From CALVGQ01 sp031551965 (GTDB taxonomy: Bacteria; Bacillota_I; Bacilli_A; Erysipelotrichales; Erysipelotrichaceae): a stretch of DNA of 39,975 nt. Below the pieces are notes generated by a model. The model searched no databases. It worked only from the letters and a program-made list of their open reading frames with translations, and was not told the origin of the DNA. A program made the position numbers and the translations under genes. The stretch spans positions 1-39,975 of the forward strand of contig JAVBMW010000040.1 in the NCBI GenBank assembly GCA_031551965.1, in the 5' to 3' direction. Below are positions 23,142 through 31,219 of this stretch, piece by piece. The stretch's first letter is position 1; every line of letters starts with the position of its first letter.

Positions 23142-25139
23142 TTATACAAGTGAAGTTGATGAAGATTTTAAACTATTCTTCACAATATCTATGGTATGGT
23201 TTAAATTCTCACTCTCAGCTAATAACCAAATCGATTCTGGATCAGTGATCAATTCATGCGTTAAGTGTTCAACAAAGCGAGCTACTTGCCATGACCCATT
23301 ACAATAGATAGAAATCAAAATAATAGAGTCAATTTCAAAATCTCCCCAAACACCATTTTTCTCTAATTGATAAATCTCTATAAAATTTTCAGAGTTTCTG
23401 TTTGTTGAAAACAAAATACATGTCTTATTATGAACACTAACTTTAGCCCTTTTCAACAATGCTTCCTCTGTAGCTCGAATCATATCCGATCCTTCTCCCA
23501 ACTTAAAACTAATCAACTTAATAAATGCTTCTTTTGATTCATATTGAAATTTTCTAAATACATAAAAATGTTTAAAGTTGATTTCTTTTAAAATTGGCTC
23601 AAGTTGAACTCCTGCTAATATTCCAACATTATAAACTTCATTCATCTGTTTATGATCATAAATCATATCAATCATAATGTATGGCCATTCATATCGGTAA
23701 CTAAAATATGGAAAACATAGGATTACGAAGTCATATTGCTCTTTCGGGATACCTCTTAATTCGTATAATTCATGAACATCAAGCTTTTCAATTAGATTTT
23801 CTCCAAATCTTTTTTGAATGCTCGTTTTCATCATTTTACCGGCTTCCATCCCATTTCGAGTACATAATAATACACGGCGTGGTACAAAATCATATTTTAT
23901 ATTTTCCATCAAAAAATAAAAACGGTTCGCAATATTTAAATAGTTATAGCTGGCTAAATCTGTATTTAGCCTTGTCCTCATAACATATCTTGTGACATAA
24001 CCTAAAGCAACACAAAACGGAGAAGTACGAATGTAATCATTCATTAAAATGCTTTGATTACCAATGTTATATTTTTGACATTTAAAATGTATTTGGAACA
24101 TAATTGGGATCAATGCAGTTAACATTACCTCCTCATAATTTGGTCTTTCATAGAAGTCCAAACCGTATTGCACCTTTATTTCCTGAGCAATATCTTTGCA
24201 GCATTTTCGTGCTTGTAGTGAGAACTCTCCGTAGTCACTATCCATTGTGGCACTAGTTTCCATGTCCATCCAAATCAATAGTTGAATTTCTAGTGCAAGA
24301 ACCTCATCCTCTTCTACATCGTAACCACCAAATTGTTTTAGGGCATCTATTATTTTTTCGGCTAAAGAATATACTTTAAATTTCCTTAATGTTTCGCGAT
24401 CCTTTTTAGAAAAATTTAAGTAATAACCTGCTTGATAACGATTACGTAAAAGAACTAAATAACGAGCCATTCTTTGTGTACATTCATCGATATAATGAAA
24501 TTCGGATTCTCTTAACACTTGCAAATATATACGACGTATTTGATTGTACTCTGATTCTTCACATTCAAAAAATTCTCGGAAACGGCCATTTTTATACAGT
24601 ATCATGGCTTCATGGTGATGGAACTCAAAACTTGCCACCATACATAAACGTTTATTAAATTCAGTTCCTTCTACTTGGACTCCTTTGCCAGGTTTATCGA
24701 TCAATTCTAAATTGTATCCCTCTAAAAAATGACGAACTTCTTTCATTTCTTCTTTGATTGAACTCCTACTCAAATACAACTCATCGACCATATCATCGAG
24801 TTTTATATAATCATCTTCTACCAAAAGACGCCTCAATATATCATTACTTCTTTTTTCAAATTGCCGTTTCCCTTCATCTGTATAAATAAAATGAACGAAT
24901 AACTGTTCTTTTACCGGTGCAAAGATTTCTTCATCAACAACTTCTAACCAATATCCAGTTCCTTTTTTTGATTTAAGGATTGCACCACTCGCTAATGCAA
25001 ATGCCTTAAGATCATTGATATCTGATTTGATCGTTCTCTCTGTAACACCAGTTTTAGCCGCTAATTCAGAAGAGCTAGTTTTTTCGGATTGACATAGTAA
25101 ATAAAACAAATACAAAATTCTCTTTTTTTCTGATGCCAT
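23142..25139 (-). CDS. PRD-containing PTS regulator, LicR/ManR/MtlR-type activator
   Basis: The ATG at 25137-25139 has GGAG ten bases upstream; an upstream in-frame extension lacks one. Domains in the 665-residue protein are an N-terminal helix-turn-helix (about 5-60, ELAAKTGVTERTIKSDINDL), an Mga-like HTH (about 85-150, LYLSRSSIKEEMKEV), two PTS regulation domains (about 185-400), an EIIB-like domain (about 405-500, VLLCTRNGMEAG with its Cys) and an EIIA-like C-terminal domain (VHNKTCI). Such proteins sense sugar supply through phosphorylation of PRD and EII-like domains and activate a neighbouring PTS operon. It has its own promoter and terminator. Confidence 0.88.
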   Translation of the reverse strand: MASEKKRILYLFYLLCQSEKTSSSELAAKTGVTERTIKSDINDLKAFALASGAILKSKKGTGYWLEVVDEEIFAPVKEQLFVHFIYTDEGKRQFEKRSNDILRRLLVEDDYIKLDDMVDELYLSRSSIKEEMKEVRHFLEGYNLELIDKPGKGVQVEGTEFNKRLCMVASFEFHHHEAMILYKNGRFREFFECEESEYNQIRRIYLQVLRESEFHYIDECTQRMARYLVLLRNRYQAGYYLNFSKKDRETLRKFKVYSLAEKIIDALKQFGGYDVEEDEVLALEIQLLIWMDMETSATMDSDYGEFSLQARKCCKDIAQEIKVQYGLDFYERPNYEEVMLTALIPIMFQIHFKCQKYNIGNQSILMNDYIRTSPFCVALGYVTRYVMRTRLNTDLASYNYLNIANRFYFLMENIKYDFVPRRVLLCTRNGMEAGKMMKTSIQKRFGENLIEKLDVHELYELRGIPKEQYDFVILCFPYFSYRYEWPYIMIDMIYDHKQMNEVYNVGILAGVQLEPILKEINFKHFYVFRKFQYESKEAFIKLISFKLGEGSDMIRATEEALLKRAKVSVHNKTCILFSTNRNSENFIEIYQLEKNGVWGDFEIDSIILISIYCNGSWQVARFVEHLTHELITDPESIWLLAESENLNHTIDIVKNSLKSSSTSLV

Positions 25140-25161
25140 AAATTTCACTCTCCTTTTTTTC

Positions 25162-25189
25162 ATTATAGTATAATTCATTTAAAAGGCAA
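25162..25189 (-). promoter_or_regulatory. Promoter of the PRD regulator gene
   Basis: On the minus strand TTGCCT (25184-25189), a 16-base spacer and a perfect TATAAT (25162-25167) lie about 25 bases before the start codon. Confidence 0.65.
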
Positions 25190-25221
25190 TAATGTAAAAT
25201 GGAACAATTCTTTCCAGAATA

Positions 25222-25246
25222 GAAAAAAGCTGACAAATTGCCAGCT
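25222..25246 (-). terminator. Terminator of fba
   Basis: On the minus strand AGCTG and CAGCT form a stem extended past one mismatch by CA/TG, and TTTTTT follows. It lies 17 bases after the fba stop codon. Confidence 0.75.
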
Positions 25247-25262
25247 AATTGTTTTTGTATAA

Positions 25263-26126
25263 TTAAGCTTTGTTTACAGAACCAAATGTTTCCATCATTG
25301 TTTTTACTTGGTTATAGATTGCATCTGCTCCTGGTTTTAATAATTTACGAGGATCATATCCTTTACCTTCAAGGTCTTTTCCATCTTCGATATATTTACG
25401 AGTTGCTGCAGCAAACACTAATTGAAGTTCAGTATTAACATTGATTTTAGATACTCCAAGTGAAATAGCTTTAGAGATTTGATCAACTGGAATTCCTGAT
25501 CCACCATGTAATACTAGTGGAATTCCATTTGTAGCTTCTTGGATTTTAGCTAATACATCAAAGTTTAATCCAGCCCAGTTTGCAGGGTATTTACCATGAA
25601 TATTACCAATACCAGCTGCTAAGAAATCCACACCTAATGAAGCGATTTTTCCACATTCTTCAGGACTAGCAACTTCACCTTCAGATGTAACACCGTCTTC
25701 TTCACCACCGATACCGCCTACTTCACATTCTACAGAAATTCCATGTGAATGAGCAAATTCTAAGATTTCTTTTGATTTAGCAACATTTTCTTCGAAATCA
25801 TAATGTGAACCATCAAACATAACTGATGTAAATCCTGCTTCGATACATTCTTTAGCACCTTCAAATGAACCATGGTCTAAGTGAAGAGCAACTGGAACTG
25901 TAATTCCCATTTTGTTGTGAATCTCAGTAACCATAGCAACTACATTTTTGTAACCTGCCATGTATTTCCCTGCACCTTCAGATACTCCTAACATAACTGG
26001 AGAGTTACTGTCTTGAGCTGCTTGAAGAATTGATTTGATCCATTCCATGTTATTGATGTTGAAAGCCCCAATTGCATAATGACCTTCGTGTGCTTTAACT
26101 AGCATTTCTTTAGCTGATACTAACAT
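25263..26126 (-). CDS. fba: Class II fructose-1,6-bisphosphate aldolase
   Basis: The 287-residue protein has the zinc-site motifs LHLDHGS (Asp84, His85), GNIHGKY (His177) and LHGGSG (His207), plus SVMFDGSHYDFEENV and INVNTELQ for the phosphate sites. It cleaves fructose-1,6-bisphosphate in glycolysis in the cytosol. A tagatose-bisphosphate aldolase is a close relative and cannot be excluded by eye, but the sequence resembles housekeeping Firmicutes Fba. AGGAGG precedes the start. It has its own terminator and is not obviously part of the PTS operon. Confidence 0.93.
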   Translation of the reverse strand: MLVSAKEMLVKAHEGHYAIGAFNINNMEWIKSILQAAQDSNSPVMLGVSEGAGKYMAGYKNVVAMVTEIHNKMGITVPVALHLDHGSFEGAKECIEAGFTSVMFDGSHYDFEENVAKSKEILEFAHSHGISVECEVGGIGGEEDGVTSEGEVASPEECGKIASLGVDFLAAGIGNIHGKYPANWAGLNFDVLAKIQEATNGIPLVLHGGSGIPVDQISKAISLGVSKINVNTELQLVFAAATRKYIEDGKDLEGKGYDPRKLLKPGADAIYNQVKTMMETFGSVNKA

Positions 26127-26179
26127 TTAAATTTCCTCCTGTTTTTACTCCCTTATTTTATACCTTTTTAACACATTTT

Positions 26180-26242
26180 AAAATAGATAGTGGTGTTTTT
26201 AGGATTAAAAATCAATAAATTACTGTTTTCACAATCTATTTT
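26180..26242. repeat. Widely spaced inverted repeat between the nucleotidyltransferase gene and fba
   Basis: AAAATAGATAGTG (26180-26192) and CACAATCTATTTT (26230-26242) are inverted copies with 12 of 13 bases matching. In addition GTGTTTTTAG occurs at 26193-26202 and 26245-26254 in the same direction. The structure lies upstream of the fba ribosome site; TATAAA near 26157-26162 on the minus strand may be the fba -10. Function unknown. Confidence 0.35.
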
Positions 26243-26250
26243 TTGTGTTT

Positions 26251-27009
26251 TTAGCTCTTCGACAAGTATATTTTTTGTAAAAGTTCAATAGCTTCTATCA
26301 AATTGAATTCTAAACCAATATTTCTTAAATCTAGGTTTTCTTCAATCATTCCATTTATAAATTTTGATATATCATCTTTCATTTCACTTGACGTCTCAAT
26401 CTCTTCTTCATTTTCAATTATCTGAATTAATCGAAAAACATCATGCTTGTGTTTTTTTATGTCGGTGCTTTTTACAAATTCTCCGTTATTTTTTCTGTTG
26501 ACTAAATCAACCCATGCTCTCATTTTGAATGGGATCACGTATTTTACGCCAAGCACACTAATACCAGCTATTATTCTTTTTCCTTTTAGCATAAAGTTAT
26601 AATAATCAGTATTTAACATAATTGCAGATAAGCTAGAAATCTCATCTGAAACATGAATTGGTGTTAAGACTGAATCTTCGTTTTGTAAATCATATTGAAG
26701 ATTTTTACTGAAAAGCTCAATCATTGAAGGATACTTTGATGAGATAGGTGAAGTAAATCTATAGAAATGCACTTTGTCCGAATTTTTCCAACCACATATA
26801 TATTTTGCTTTTTTAATATACTCCCAAAAAACTTTTGAGAACTCTTCTATATTATTTTCAACTAAAACAATCATATCTATATCTTTAGTTGCACGAAAAG
26901 TTAAATTCATTTCTCCCATCAATAAGTCACAGGCAGTTCCTCCAATCACCGTGTAACAATCTTCATACCCTTTAAAAGCTTCAGCAAAAGATTTAATTCC
27001 ATCTACCAT
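26251..27009 (-). CDS. AbiEii/AbiGii-like nucleotidyltransferase (candidate toxin)
   Basis: The 252-residue protein has the nucleotidyltransferase core: TVIGGTACDLLM (helix-turn with Gly-Gly) followed by FRATKDIDMIVLV, the D-x-D metal site. PFKMRAWVDLVNRKNNGE later resembles the conserved lysine region of the AbiEii/DUF1814 class. AbiEii proteins are toxins that modify tRNA acceptor ends or other targets, neutralised by a winged-helix partner in phage-defence type IV toxin-antitoxin systems. The gene overlaps the upstream HTH gene by seven bases, with GAGGGAAA as ribosome site, the usual antitoxin-first order. The family call is from motifs only. Confidence 0.7.
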   Translation of the reverse strand: MVDGIKSFAEAFKGYEDCYTVIGGTACDLLMGEMNLTFRATKDIDMIVLVENNIEEFSKVFWEYIKKAKYICGWKNSDKVHFYRFTSPISSKYPSMIELFSKNLQYDLQNEDSVLTPIHVSDEISSLSAIMLNTDYYNFMLKGKRIIAGISVLGVKYVIPFKMRAWVDLVNRKNNGEFVKSTDIKKHKHDVFRLIQIIENEEEIETSSEMKDDISKFINGMIEENLDLRNIGLEFNLIEAIELLQKIYLSKS

Positions 27010-27962
27010 CCATTTTCCCTCATAATTCTATCTAATTCTCCCTCGATTCTTTCATCTTTTGAATTTTTAAAACATAAACTTAATGAAATCAAATCTACAA
27101 TTCCATTTTCAGATAATAAGTTTGGATCGTACTTCCAAAACTCAACTTCAATATATTCATAATTATTAATTAAACTTGGTTCTATTTCCTTTTCCACAAA
27201 TAGATTATTTCCGCTTTTTTTATCGATAGCGCGAACGGTAACTTTTGGCGTATTCAACATTGATATTTTTGAAAGTGCTTCCTCTCCAGATACTAACAAA
27301 TAATCTAAGTTTTCTTTTTTGGCAACATGTATTTTTTTTTGAATTGGAGAGTCCATATATTTTAATGCCTCTTTATATAATTCTTTTCCAACTTTATTGG
27401 GTTGAATATATTTTTCCCTTCCTCTACTTTCTATATTGATCAATTCCAAATCTTTTAGTTCATAAACTGCTCTGCTGATATTCATTGTTGAAGTTTTCAA
27501 CATTTTTGACAACTCAGTTTGGTTTATAGATTTAATTTGGGGATTGTACATTAAATATAGTAGTGTTAGTTGAGAGTATGAAGAAAGCTTGTTTTTAGTC
27601 ACATTTTTCTTATTAAAATACTCTTTTAAACAAATTCCAATTGAAGGTATGTATAATTGGTTGTTAGGGACAACAAATGAAATATGATTTGAGATAAGTG
27701 CTTTTCTTTGATATGAGCTAATGGATTCTAGCCAGAAGACTATATTATGGTCAGTATATTTACTTAGTTGTACTAATATGTTTTCAAAGGATTGAATGTT
27801 AAAATTATCATCATTTTCTTTAACGACAATATATTTTATATCATATATGACCATCTCAAAATATTCTCTTTTAACCTTTAAAAATAGAGGTAGTTTATTT
27901 TGATACTCCCACTTTCTCAAGTTACATTCTAAGCCTAAAACTTCTTCTAGATATTTAATCAT
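27003..27962 (-). CDS. Winged-helix (MarR-like) protein, candidate antitoxin/regulator of the nucleotidyltransferase
   Basis: The 319-residue protein has a helix-turn-helix in the middle (about 140-185: INQTELSKMLKTSTMNISRAVYELKDLELI, followed by the wing ESRGREKYIQPN), like MarR-family winged helices. An N-terminal domain of about 110 residues and a C-terminal domain with EEALSKISMLNTP flank it; the latter resembles the AbiEi-type C-terminal region. It precedes and overlaps the nucleotidyltransferase gene, and its promoter carries a perfect palindrome. I infer an autoregulating antitoxin-like partner. It is longer than AbiEi and its N-terminal domain is unfamiliar to me. GAGGTG precedes the ATG. 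Confidence 0.6.
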   Translation of the reverse strand: MIKYLEEVLGLECNLRKWEYQNKLPLFLKVKREYFEMVIYDIKYIVVKENDDNFNIQSFENILVQLSKYTDHNIVFWLESISSYQRKALISNHISFVVPNNQLYIPSIGICLKEYFNKKNVTKNKLSSYSQLTLLYLMYNPQIKSINQTELSKMLKTSTMNISRAVYELKDLELINIESRGREKYIQPNKVGKELYKEALKYMDSPIQKKIHVAKKENLDYLLVSGEEALSKISMLNTPKVTVRAIDKKSGNNLFVEKEIEPSLINNYEYIEVEFWKYDPNLLSENGIVDLISLSLCFKNSKDERIEGELDRIMRENGW

Positions 27963-27988
27963 ATTAACACCTCAATAACATTTCTTCT

Positions 27989-28019
27989 GAATTATAACAT
28001 TTCATTTGTTATAATTCAA
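27989..28019 (-). promoter_or_regulatory. Promoter of the nucleotidyltransferase pair, overlapped by a perfect 11-bp inverted repeat
   Basis: On the minus strand TTGAAT (28014-28019), 17 bases and TATAAT (27991-27996, with TG extension) form a near-consensus promoter. GAATTATAACA (27989-27999) and TGTTATAATTC (28007-28017) are perfect inverted copies with a 7-base centre and cover both boxes. This is a classic autorepression operator layout. The arm also overlaps the dinD stop codon. Confidence 0.75.
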
Positions 28020-28896
28020 TATTTATGTTATTGTTTATAAAGTTGTCATTATGTTTTTTCATATTATGCTGTTCATTCACTTGTTCTTTTCTGGATTTTC
28101 CTCTTTTTAATTCTTTCAAACTTTGCTTAGGTGTTGGTAATTCTTCTGGCATTGTCCCTCCTAGTTCTTTTATCGTATCTCTAACTTTTTGACCAACACT
28201 AAAATGTGTTTGTATCGCCTTATTTTCACCTTGTATATTTTCATTTACGATTTTTTGTTCAGTTTGGTCAATTCTGAATAGATTAATAATTAGCTCACTA
28301 CTTCCCATGTTATCCAGAATATCCTCTCGATATCTTAAATTTTTTCTTTTTGCAATATCATCAGCTGTTTCTCCATTGTATAAACCTTGATATCCTGCAT
28401 TATGAAATTGATCAAAATTTTTAACTCCAGCATTTTTAGCTGCTTCATTCAACATTTTGTTTTTTGATTTAGTTAATTTTCGATTATAAAATCTTTTATC
28501 TGTTTCAGATAATTTTGAATATTCTTGCTCATTCATTTCTTGTTTTCGAGTTTGTACCGCAAAATAAGTCTGGCCTAGTGCTACTACTTCTTTACTAGGA
28601 TCCGCATTTTGCACAATGAGATAACAAGCATATCTTGTTAGTTTATATTCTTTAATTTGTCTATTTGAATCACCAGTTTTAACCATTTTGTTGACTTCAA
28701 CAAAATGGTCTGAAATGTCATAATTACTTGTTGAACAGCTTGTTTTTGCCTTATTGATAACTACCTCGAAATTACGCCATTCTCTATATCGCAATACCTC
28801 TTGTAACTCTCTTGCTAACCAAAATTCATTTCCAAATTCATCTAAATGTTTGATTTCTTCAAATGTTTCATTATTTACTACTTTTAATTGATTCAT
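28009..28896 (-). CDS. dinD: DNA damage-inducible protein D homologue
   Basis: The 295-residue protein matches DinD along its length: EFWLARELQEVLRYREWRNF, DHFVEVNKMVK, LTRYACYLIVQNADPSKEVV, GQTYFAVQTRKQE, FHNAGYQGLYNGETADDIA, DNMGSSELIINLFRIDQTEQK and KVRDTIKELGGTMPEELPTP. In E. coli dinD is SOS-induced and the protein inhibits RecA filament activity. The C-terminal tail (about 260-295) is rich in Lys, Asn and His and extends beyond the family. No Gram-positive LexA box (GAAC-N4-GTTC) is visible upstream. GGAGG precedes the ATG. Confidence 0.9.
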   Translation of the reverse strand: MNQLKVVNNETFEEIKHLDEFGNEFWLARELQEVLRYREWRNFEVVINKAKTSCSTSNYDISDHFVEVNKMVKTGDSNRQIKEYKLTRYACYLIVQNADPSKEVVALGQTYFAVQTRKQEMNEQEYSKLSETDKRFYNRKLTKSKNKMLNEAAKNAGVKNFDQFHNAGYQGLYNGETADDIAKRKNLRYREDILDNMGSSELIINLFRIDQTEQKIVNENIQGENKAIQTHFSVGQKVRDTIKELGGTMPEELPTPKQSLKELKRGKSRKEQVNEQHNMKKHNDNFINNNINIEL

Positions 28897-28925
28897 GATC
28901 TTCCTCCAATAATTTCTATAAAATT

Positions 28926-28954
28926 ATTATCGCAAATTCTAAATTGTCTCGCAA
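28926..28954 (-). promoter_or_regulatory. Promoter of dinD
   Basis: On the minus strand TTGCGA (28949-28954), a 17-base spacer and GATAAT (28926-28931) lie about 30 bases before the start codon. TCGCAAAT (plus strand) occurs at 28930-28937 and 28949-28956, so each promoter box overlaps a copy of the same 8-mer. Confidence 0.55.
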
Positions 28955-29026
28955 ATCGCTGTATTGGCAATAATCGCTAAAAATAGACGCTTTTTGGCGT
29001 CATATTGTACTACGTATGTCAATATG
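28953..29026. repeat. Cluster of small palindromes upstream of dinD
   Basis: The cluster comprises TATTGGCAATA (28962-28972), flanked on both sides by AATCGCT (28954-28960 and 28972-28978); the hairpin GACGC-TTTTTG-GCGTC (28986-29001); and CATATTG-N12-CAATATG (29001-29026). The first may be a repressor site upstream of the dinD -35. The second resembles a terminator on the minus strand (TATTTTT follows). Confidence 0.4.
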
Positions 29027-29103
29027 AACCATTTTTAACTTTTTTTAATTTTGTAGAAATTTTGAAAATACGAACCCAGATTCAACTATTGACTTTCTGT
29101 GCA

Positions 29104-29133
29104 AATAAAAAGCAGTGGTGAAATTCCACTACT
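29104..29133 (-). terminator. Terminator of the nitroreductase gene
   Basis: On the minus strand AGTAGTGG and CCACTGCT pair (one G-T) around a 7-nt loop, followed by TTTTTATTTG. The stop codon itself lies in the upstream arm. Confidence 0.8.
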
Positions 29134-29647
29134 TAATACGAATGATATAATTTTCTTTACGAGGTTTAGCTACTACCTCTTGATCAGGATATCCCAAAAT
29201 ACAGTTTGCGACACCGACCACATCTTCTAATCCCCAATCTTTTAAAAGCTGAATGCCTTCTTCGGACTCAAACATTTGCTTAGCTCGATTGATCCAACAT
29301 GAACCAACACCGATCGCATGAGCTGCATTCATTAAATTCATCATTACACAACTCGCGTCTTGAACTGCATTAGGATTGTTCTTATTGGCAAGTACCACAC
29401 AAACACAAGGAGCACCATAAAATTGATCATTTTCTTTTTGTGCAACTTCTCCATTCATTTTTGAGAGTTTTGAAATTAATGTTGGATCAGTTACAGCCAC
29501 AATAACCGCGCTTTGTTTTCCAGCTCCACTAGGTGCATAAGTTCCAACTTTTAAAATGGCTTGAAGGTCTTCTTCTCTTAATTGTTCAGGTTTAAATTTA
29601 CGGATGCTTCTTCTATTAAGTAAAGAATCAATGATTTGATTTGTCAT
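29129..29647 (-). CDS. Nitroreductase-family FMN oxidoreductase
   Basis: I start at the ATG at 29645-29647, which gives the family's usual beginning MTNQIIDSLLNRRSIRKF; the longer open frame reaches into the upstream gene. The 172-residue protein has RRSIRKF (FMN phosphate contact), GTYAPSGAGKQS, and GVGSCWINRAKQMF with VANCILGYPD near the end. Such enzymes reduce nitro or quinone compounds with NAD(P)H and FMN. It follows the DUF1846 gene by 13 bases, so the two are probably co-transcribed. The ribosome site (AGAGTGAA) is weak. Confidence 0.85.
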   Translation of the reverse strand: MTNQIIDSLLNRRSIRKFKPEQLREEDLQAILKVGTYAPSGAGKQSAVIVAVTDPTLISKLSKMNGEVAQKENDQFYGAPCVCVVLANKNNPNAVQDASCVMMNLMNAAHAIGVGSCWINRAKQMFESEEGIQLLKDWGLEDVVGVANCILGYPDQEVVAKPRKENYIIRIK

Positions 29648-29660
29648 AAGTTCACTCTTT

Positions 29661-31145
29661 CTATCGATGATATAGCTTTTTTGTTTGATACTGAGGTTCA
29701 CAAGTTAAATTCATTTTAAGTTTGCGGATATTCATCGTATCTACTTCAGATAATAGTACTGTTGAATGCATTTCACAACTACATAGTTTTTCTAATTGCT
29801 GAAGTGCTGTGAATGAAATTGGATTTTGTGTTGCCGCAATAGCTAATGCGATCAATACCTCATCAACATGCAAACGTGGATTACTATTGCCAAGATTTTC
29901 AGTTTTTAGTTTTTGGATCGGTTCTATAATATAAGGAGAAATCAAGTGAATATTATCATCGATTCCTGCAAGTTTTTTTAATGCGTTCAACATTGCAGCA
30001 CTTGCCGATCCTAATAAATCGGATGTTTTTCCTGTAATTAAAGTTCCATCATTTAATTCGATGCAACATGCCGGTTTTTCCGTTTCTTCAGCTTTATCAA
30101 GTGCAGGTTGTACACAAGCACGATCCGCAACGGTTATTCCTGCCTGATTCATCACTAATTCAATTTTTTGAACTGTTTCTTCGGTTCCTTTGTCTTTCCT
30201 AAAATCACATAGTGCATGATAGTATCTACGCAATATTTCTTGTTTACTTGCTTCTTTTGCGACTTCTCCATCACTGATACAATAACCGATCATATTTACA
30301 CCCATATCGGTTGGTGATTTATAAGGTGACACTCCTGCAATTGATTCAAATAAGGCATTTAAAACCGGGAAAACATCAACATCGCGATTGTAGTTGACCG
30401 CTGCTTCTCCATAAGCTTCCAAATGAAAGGGGTCAATCAAATTAACATCATTTAAATCTGCAGTTGCCGTTTCATATGCTAACTGAACTGGATGCTTTAA
30501 TGGTAAATTCCAAATTGGAAAGGTTTCAAATTTGGCGTAACCAGATTTAATACCTCTTTTGTGATCGTGATACATTTGTGATAAACATGTAGCCATTTTA
30601 CCACTTCCAGGTCCAGGTGCAGTCACGACAATCAATTCTCTTGAAGTTTCAATATAATCGTTCTTTCCAAGTCCATCTTCTGATACTACAAATGATACAT
30701 TGCTAGGATATCCTGCAATTGGATAATGCAGTGCCACTTTGATTCCTAGTCCTTCTAGTTTTTTCTTAAAGAAATCAGCTGCTGGTTGATTTGCATATTG
30801 GCAAATCACAACACTTCCCACGAACAAATCAATACTTCTAAAAGCATCGATCAATCGTAGAACATCCAAGTCATAAGTAATCCCCAAATCACTTCTAACT
30901 TTGTTTTTTTCGATATCGGTTGCATTGATTACCACAATAATTTCAACCTTATCCTTTAGATTCATCAACATACTTACCTTTGTATCAGGTTTAAACCCTG
31001 GTAATACACGGGATGCGTGATGATCATCAAATAGTTTTCCGCCAAATTCAAGATACAGCTTGTTGTCAAAAAGGTTAATTCGTTCTGCAATTTTTTCTGA
31101 TTGCTTTACAACATACTTTTCGTAATCAAATGCAATTTTGTTCAT
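29661..31145 (-). CDS. UPF0371/DUF1846 family protein
   Basis: The start at ATG 31143-31145 fits the family (MNKIAFDYEKYV) and has GGGAGAGG about nine bases upstream; three earlier ATG/in-frame codons overlap that site. The 494-residue protein shows the conserved block VVTAPGPGSGKMATCLSQM, with a P-loop-like Gly-rich turn, then FETFPIWNLPLKHPVQLAYE and LIDPFHLEAYG. The biochemical role of DUF1846 proteins is not established; they are widespread in Firmicutes, and a role in amino-acid or nucleotide handling has only been guessed. The nitroreductase gene lies directly downstream. Confidence 0.9.
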   Translation of the reverse strand: MNKIAFDYEKYVVKQSEKIAERINLFDNKLYLEFGGKLFDDHHASRVLPGFKPDTKVSMLMNLKDKVEIIVVINATDIEKNKVRSDLGITYDLDVLRLIDAFRSIDLFVGSVVICQYANQPAADFFKKKLEGLGIKVALHYPIAGYPSNVSFVVSEDGLGKNDYIETSRELIVVTAPGPGSGKMATCLSQMYHDHKRGIKSGYAKFETFPIWNLPLKHPVQLAYETATADLNDVNLIDPFHLEAYGEAAVNYNRDVDVFPVLNALFESIAGVSPYKSPTDMGVNMIGYCISDGEVAKEASKQEILRRYYHALCDFRKDKGTEETVQKIELVMNQAGITVADRACVQPALDKAEETEKPACCIELNDGTLITGKTSDLLGSASAAMLNALKKLAGIDDNIHLISPYIIEPIQKLKTENLGNSNPRLHVDEVLIALAIAATQNPISFTALQQLEKLCSCEMHSTVLLSEVDTMNIRKLKMNLTCEPQYQTKKLYHR

Positions 31146-31192
31146 CTCCATCATCCTCTCCCGCATTTAAAAACACAAAATCATTTCTATTT

Positions 31193-31219
31193 AAAAAGGT
31201 CAGTAAAACCAACCTTTTT
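31193..31219 (-). terminator. Terminator of the PTS EIIC-EIIB gene
   Basis: On the minus strand AAAAAGGT and ACCTTTTT form an 8-bp A/T-rich stem with an 11-nt loop, starting at the stop codon. Confidence 0.65.
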
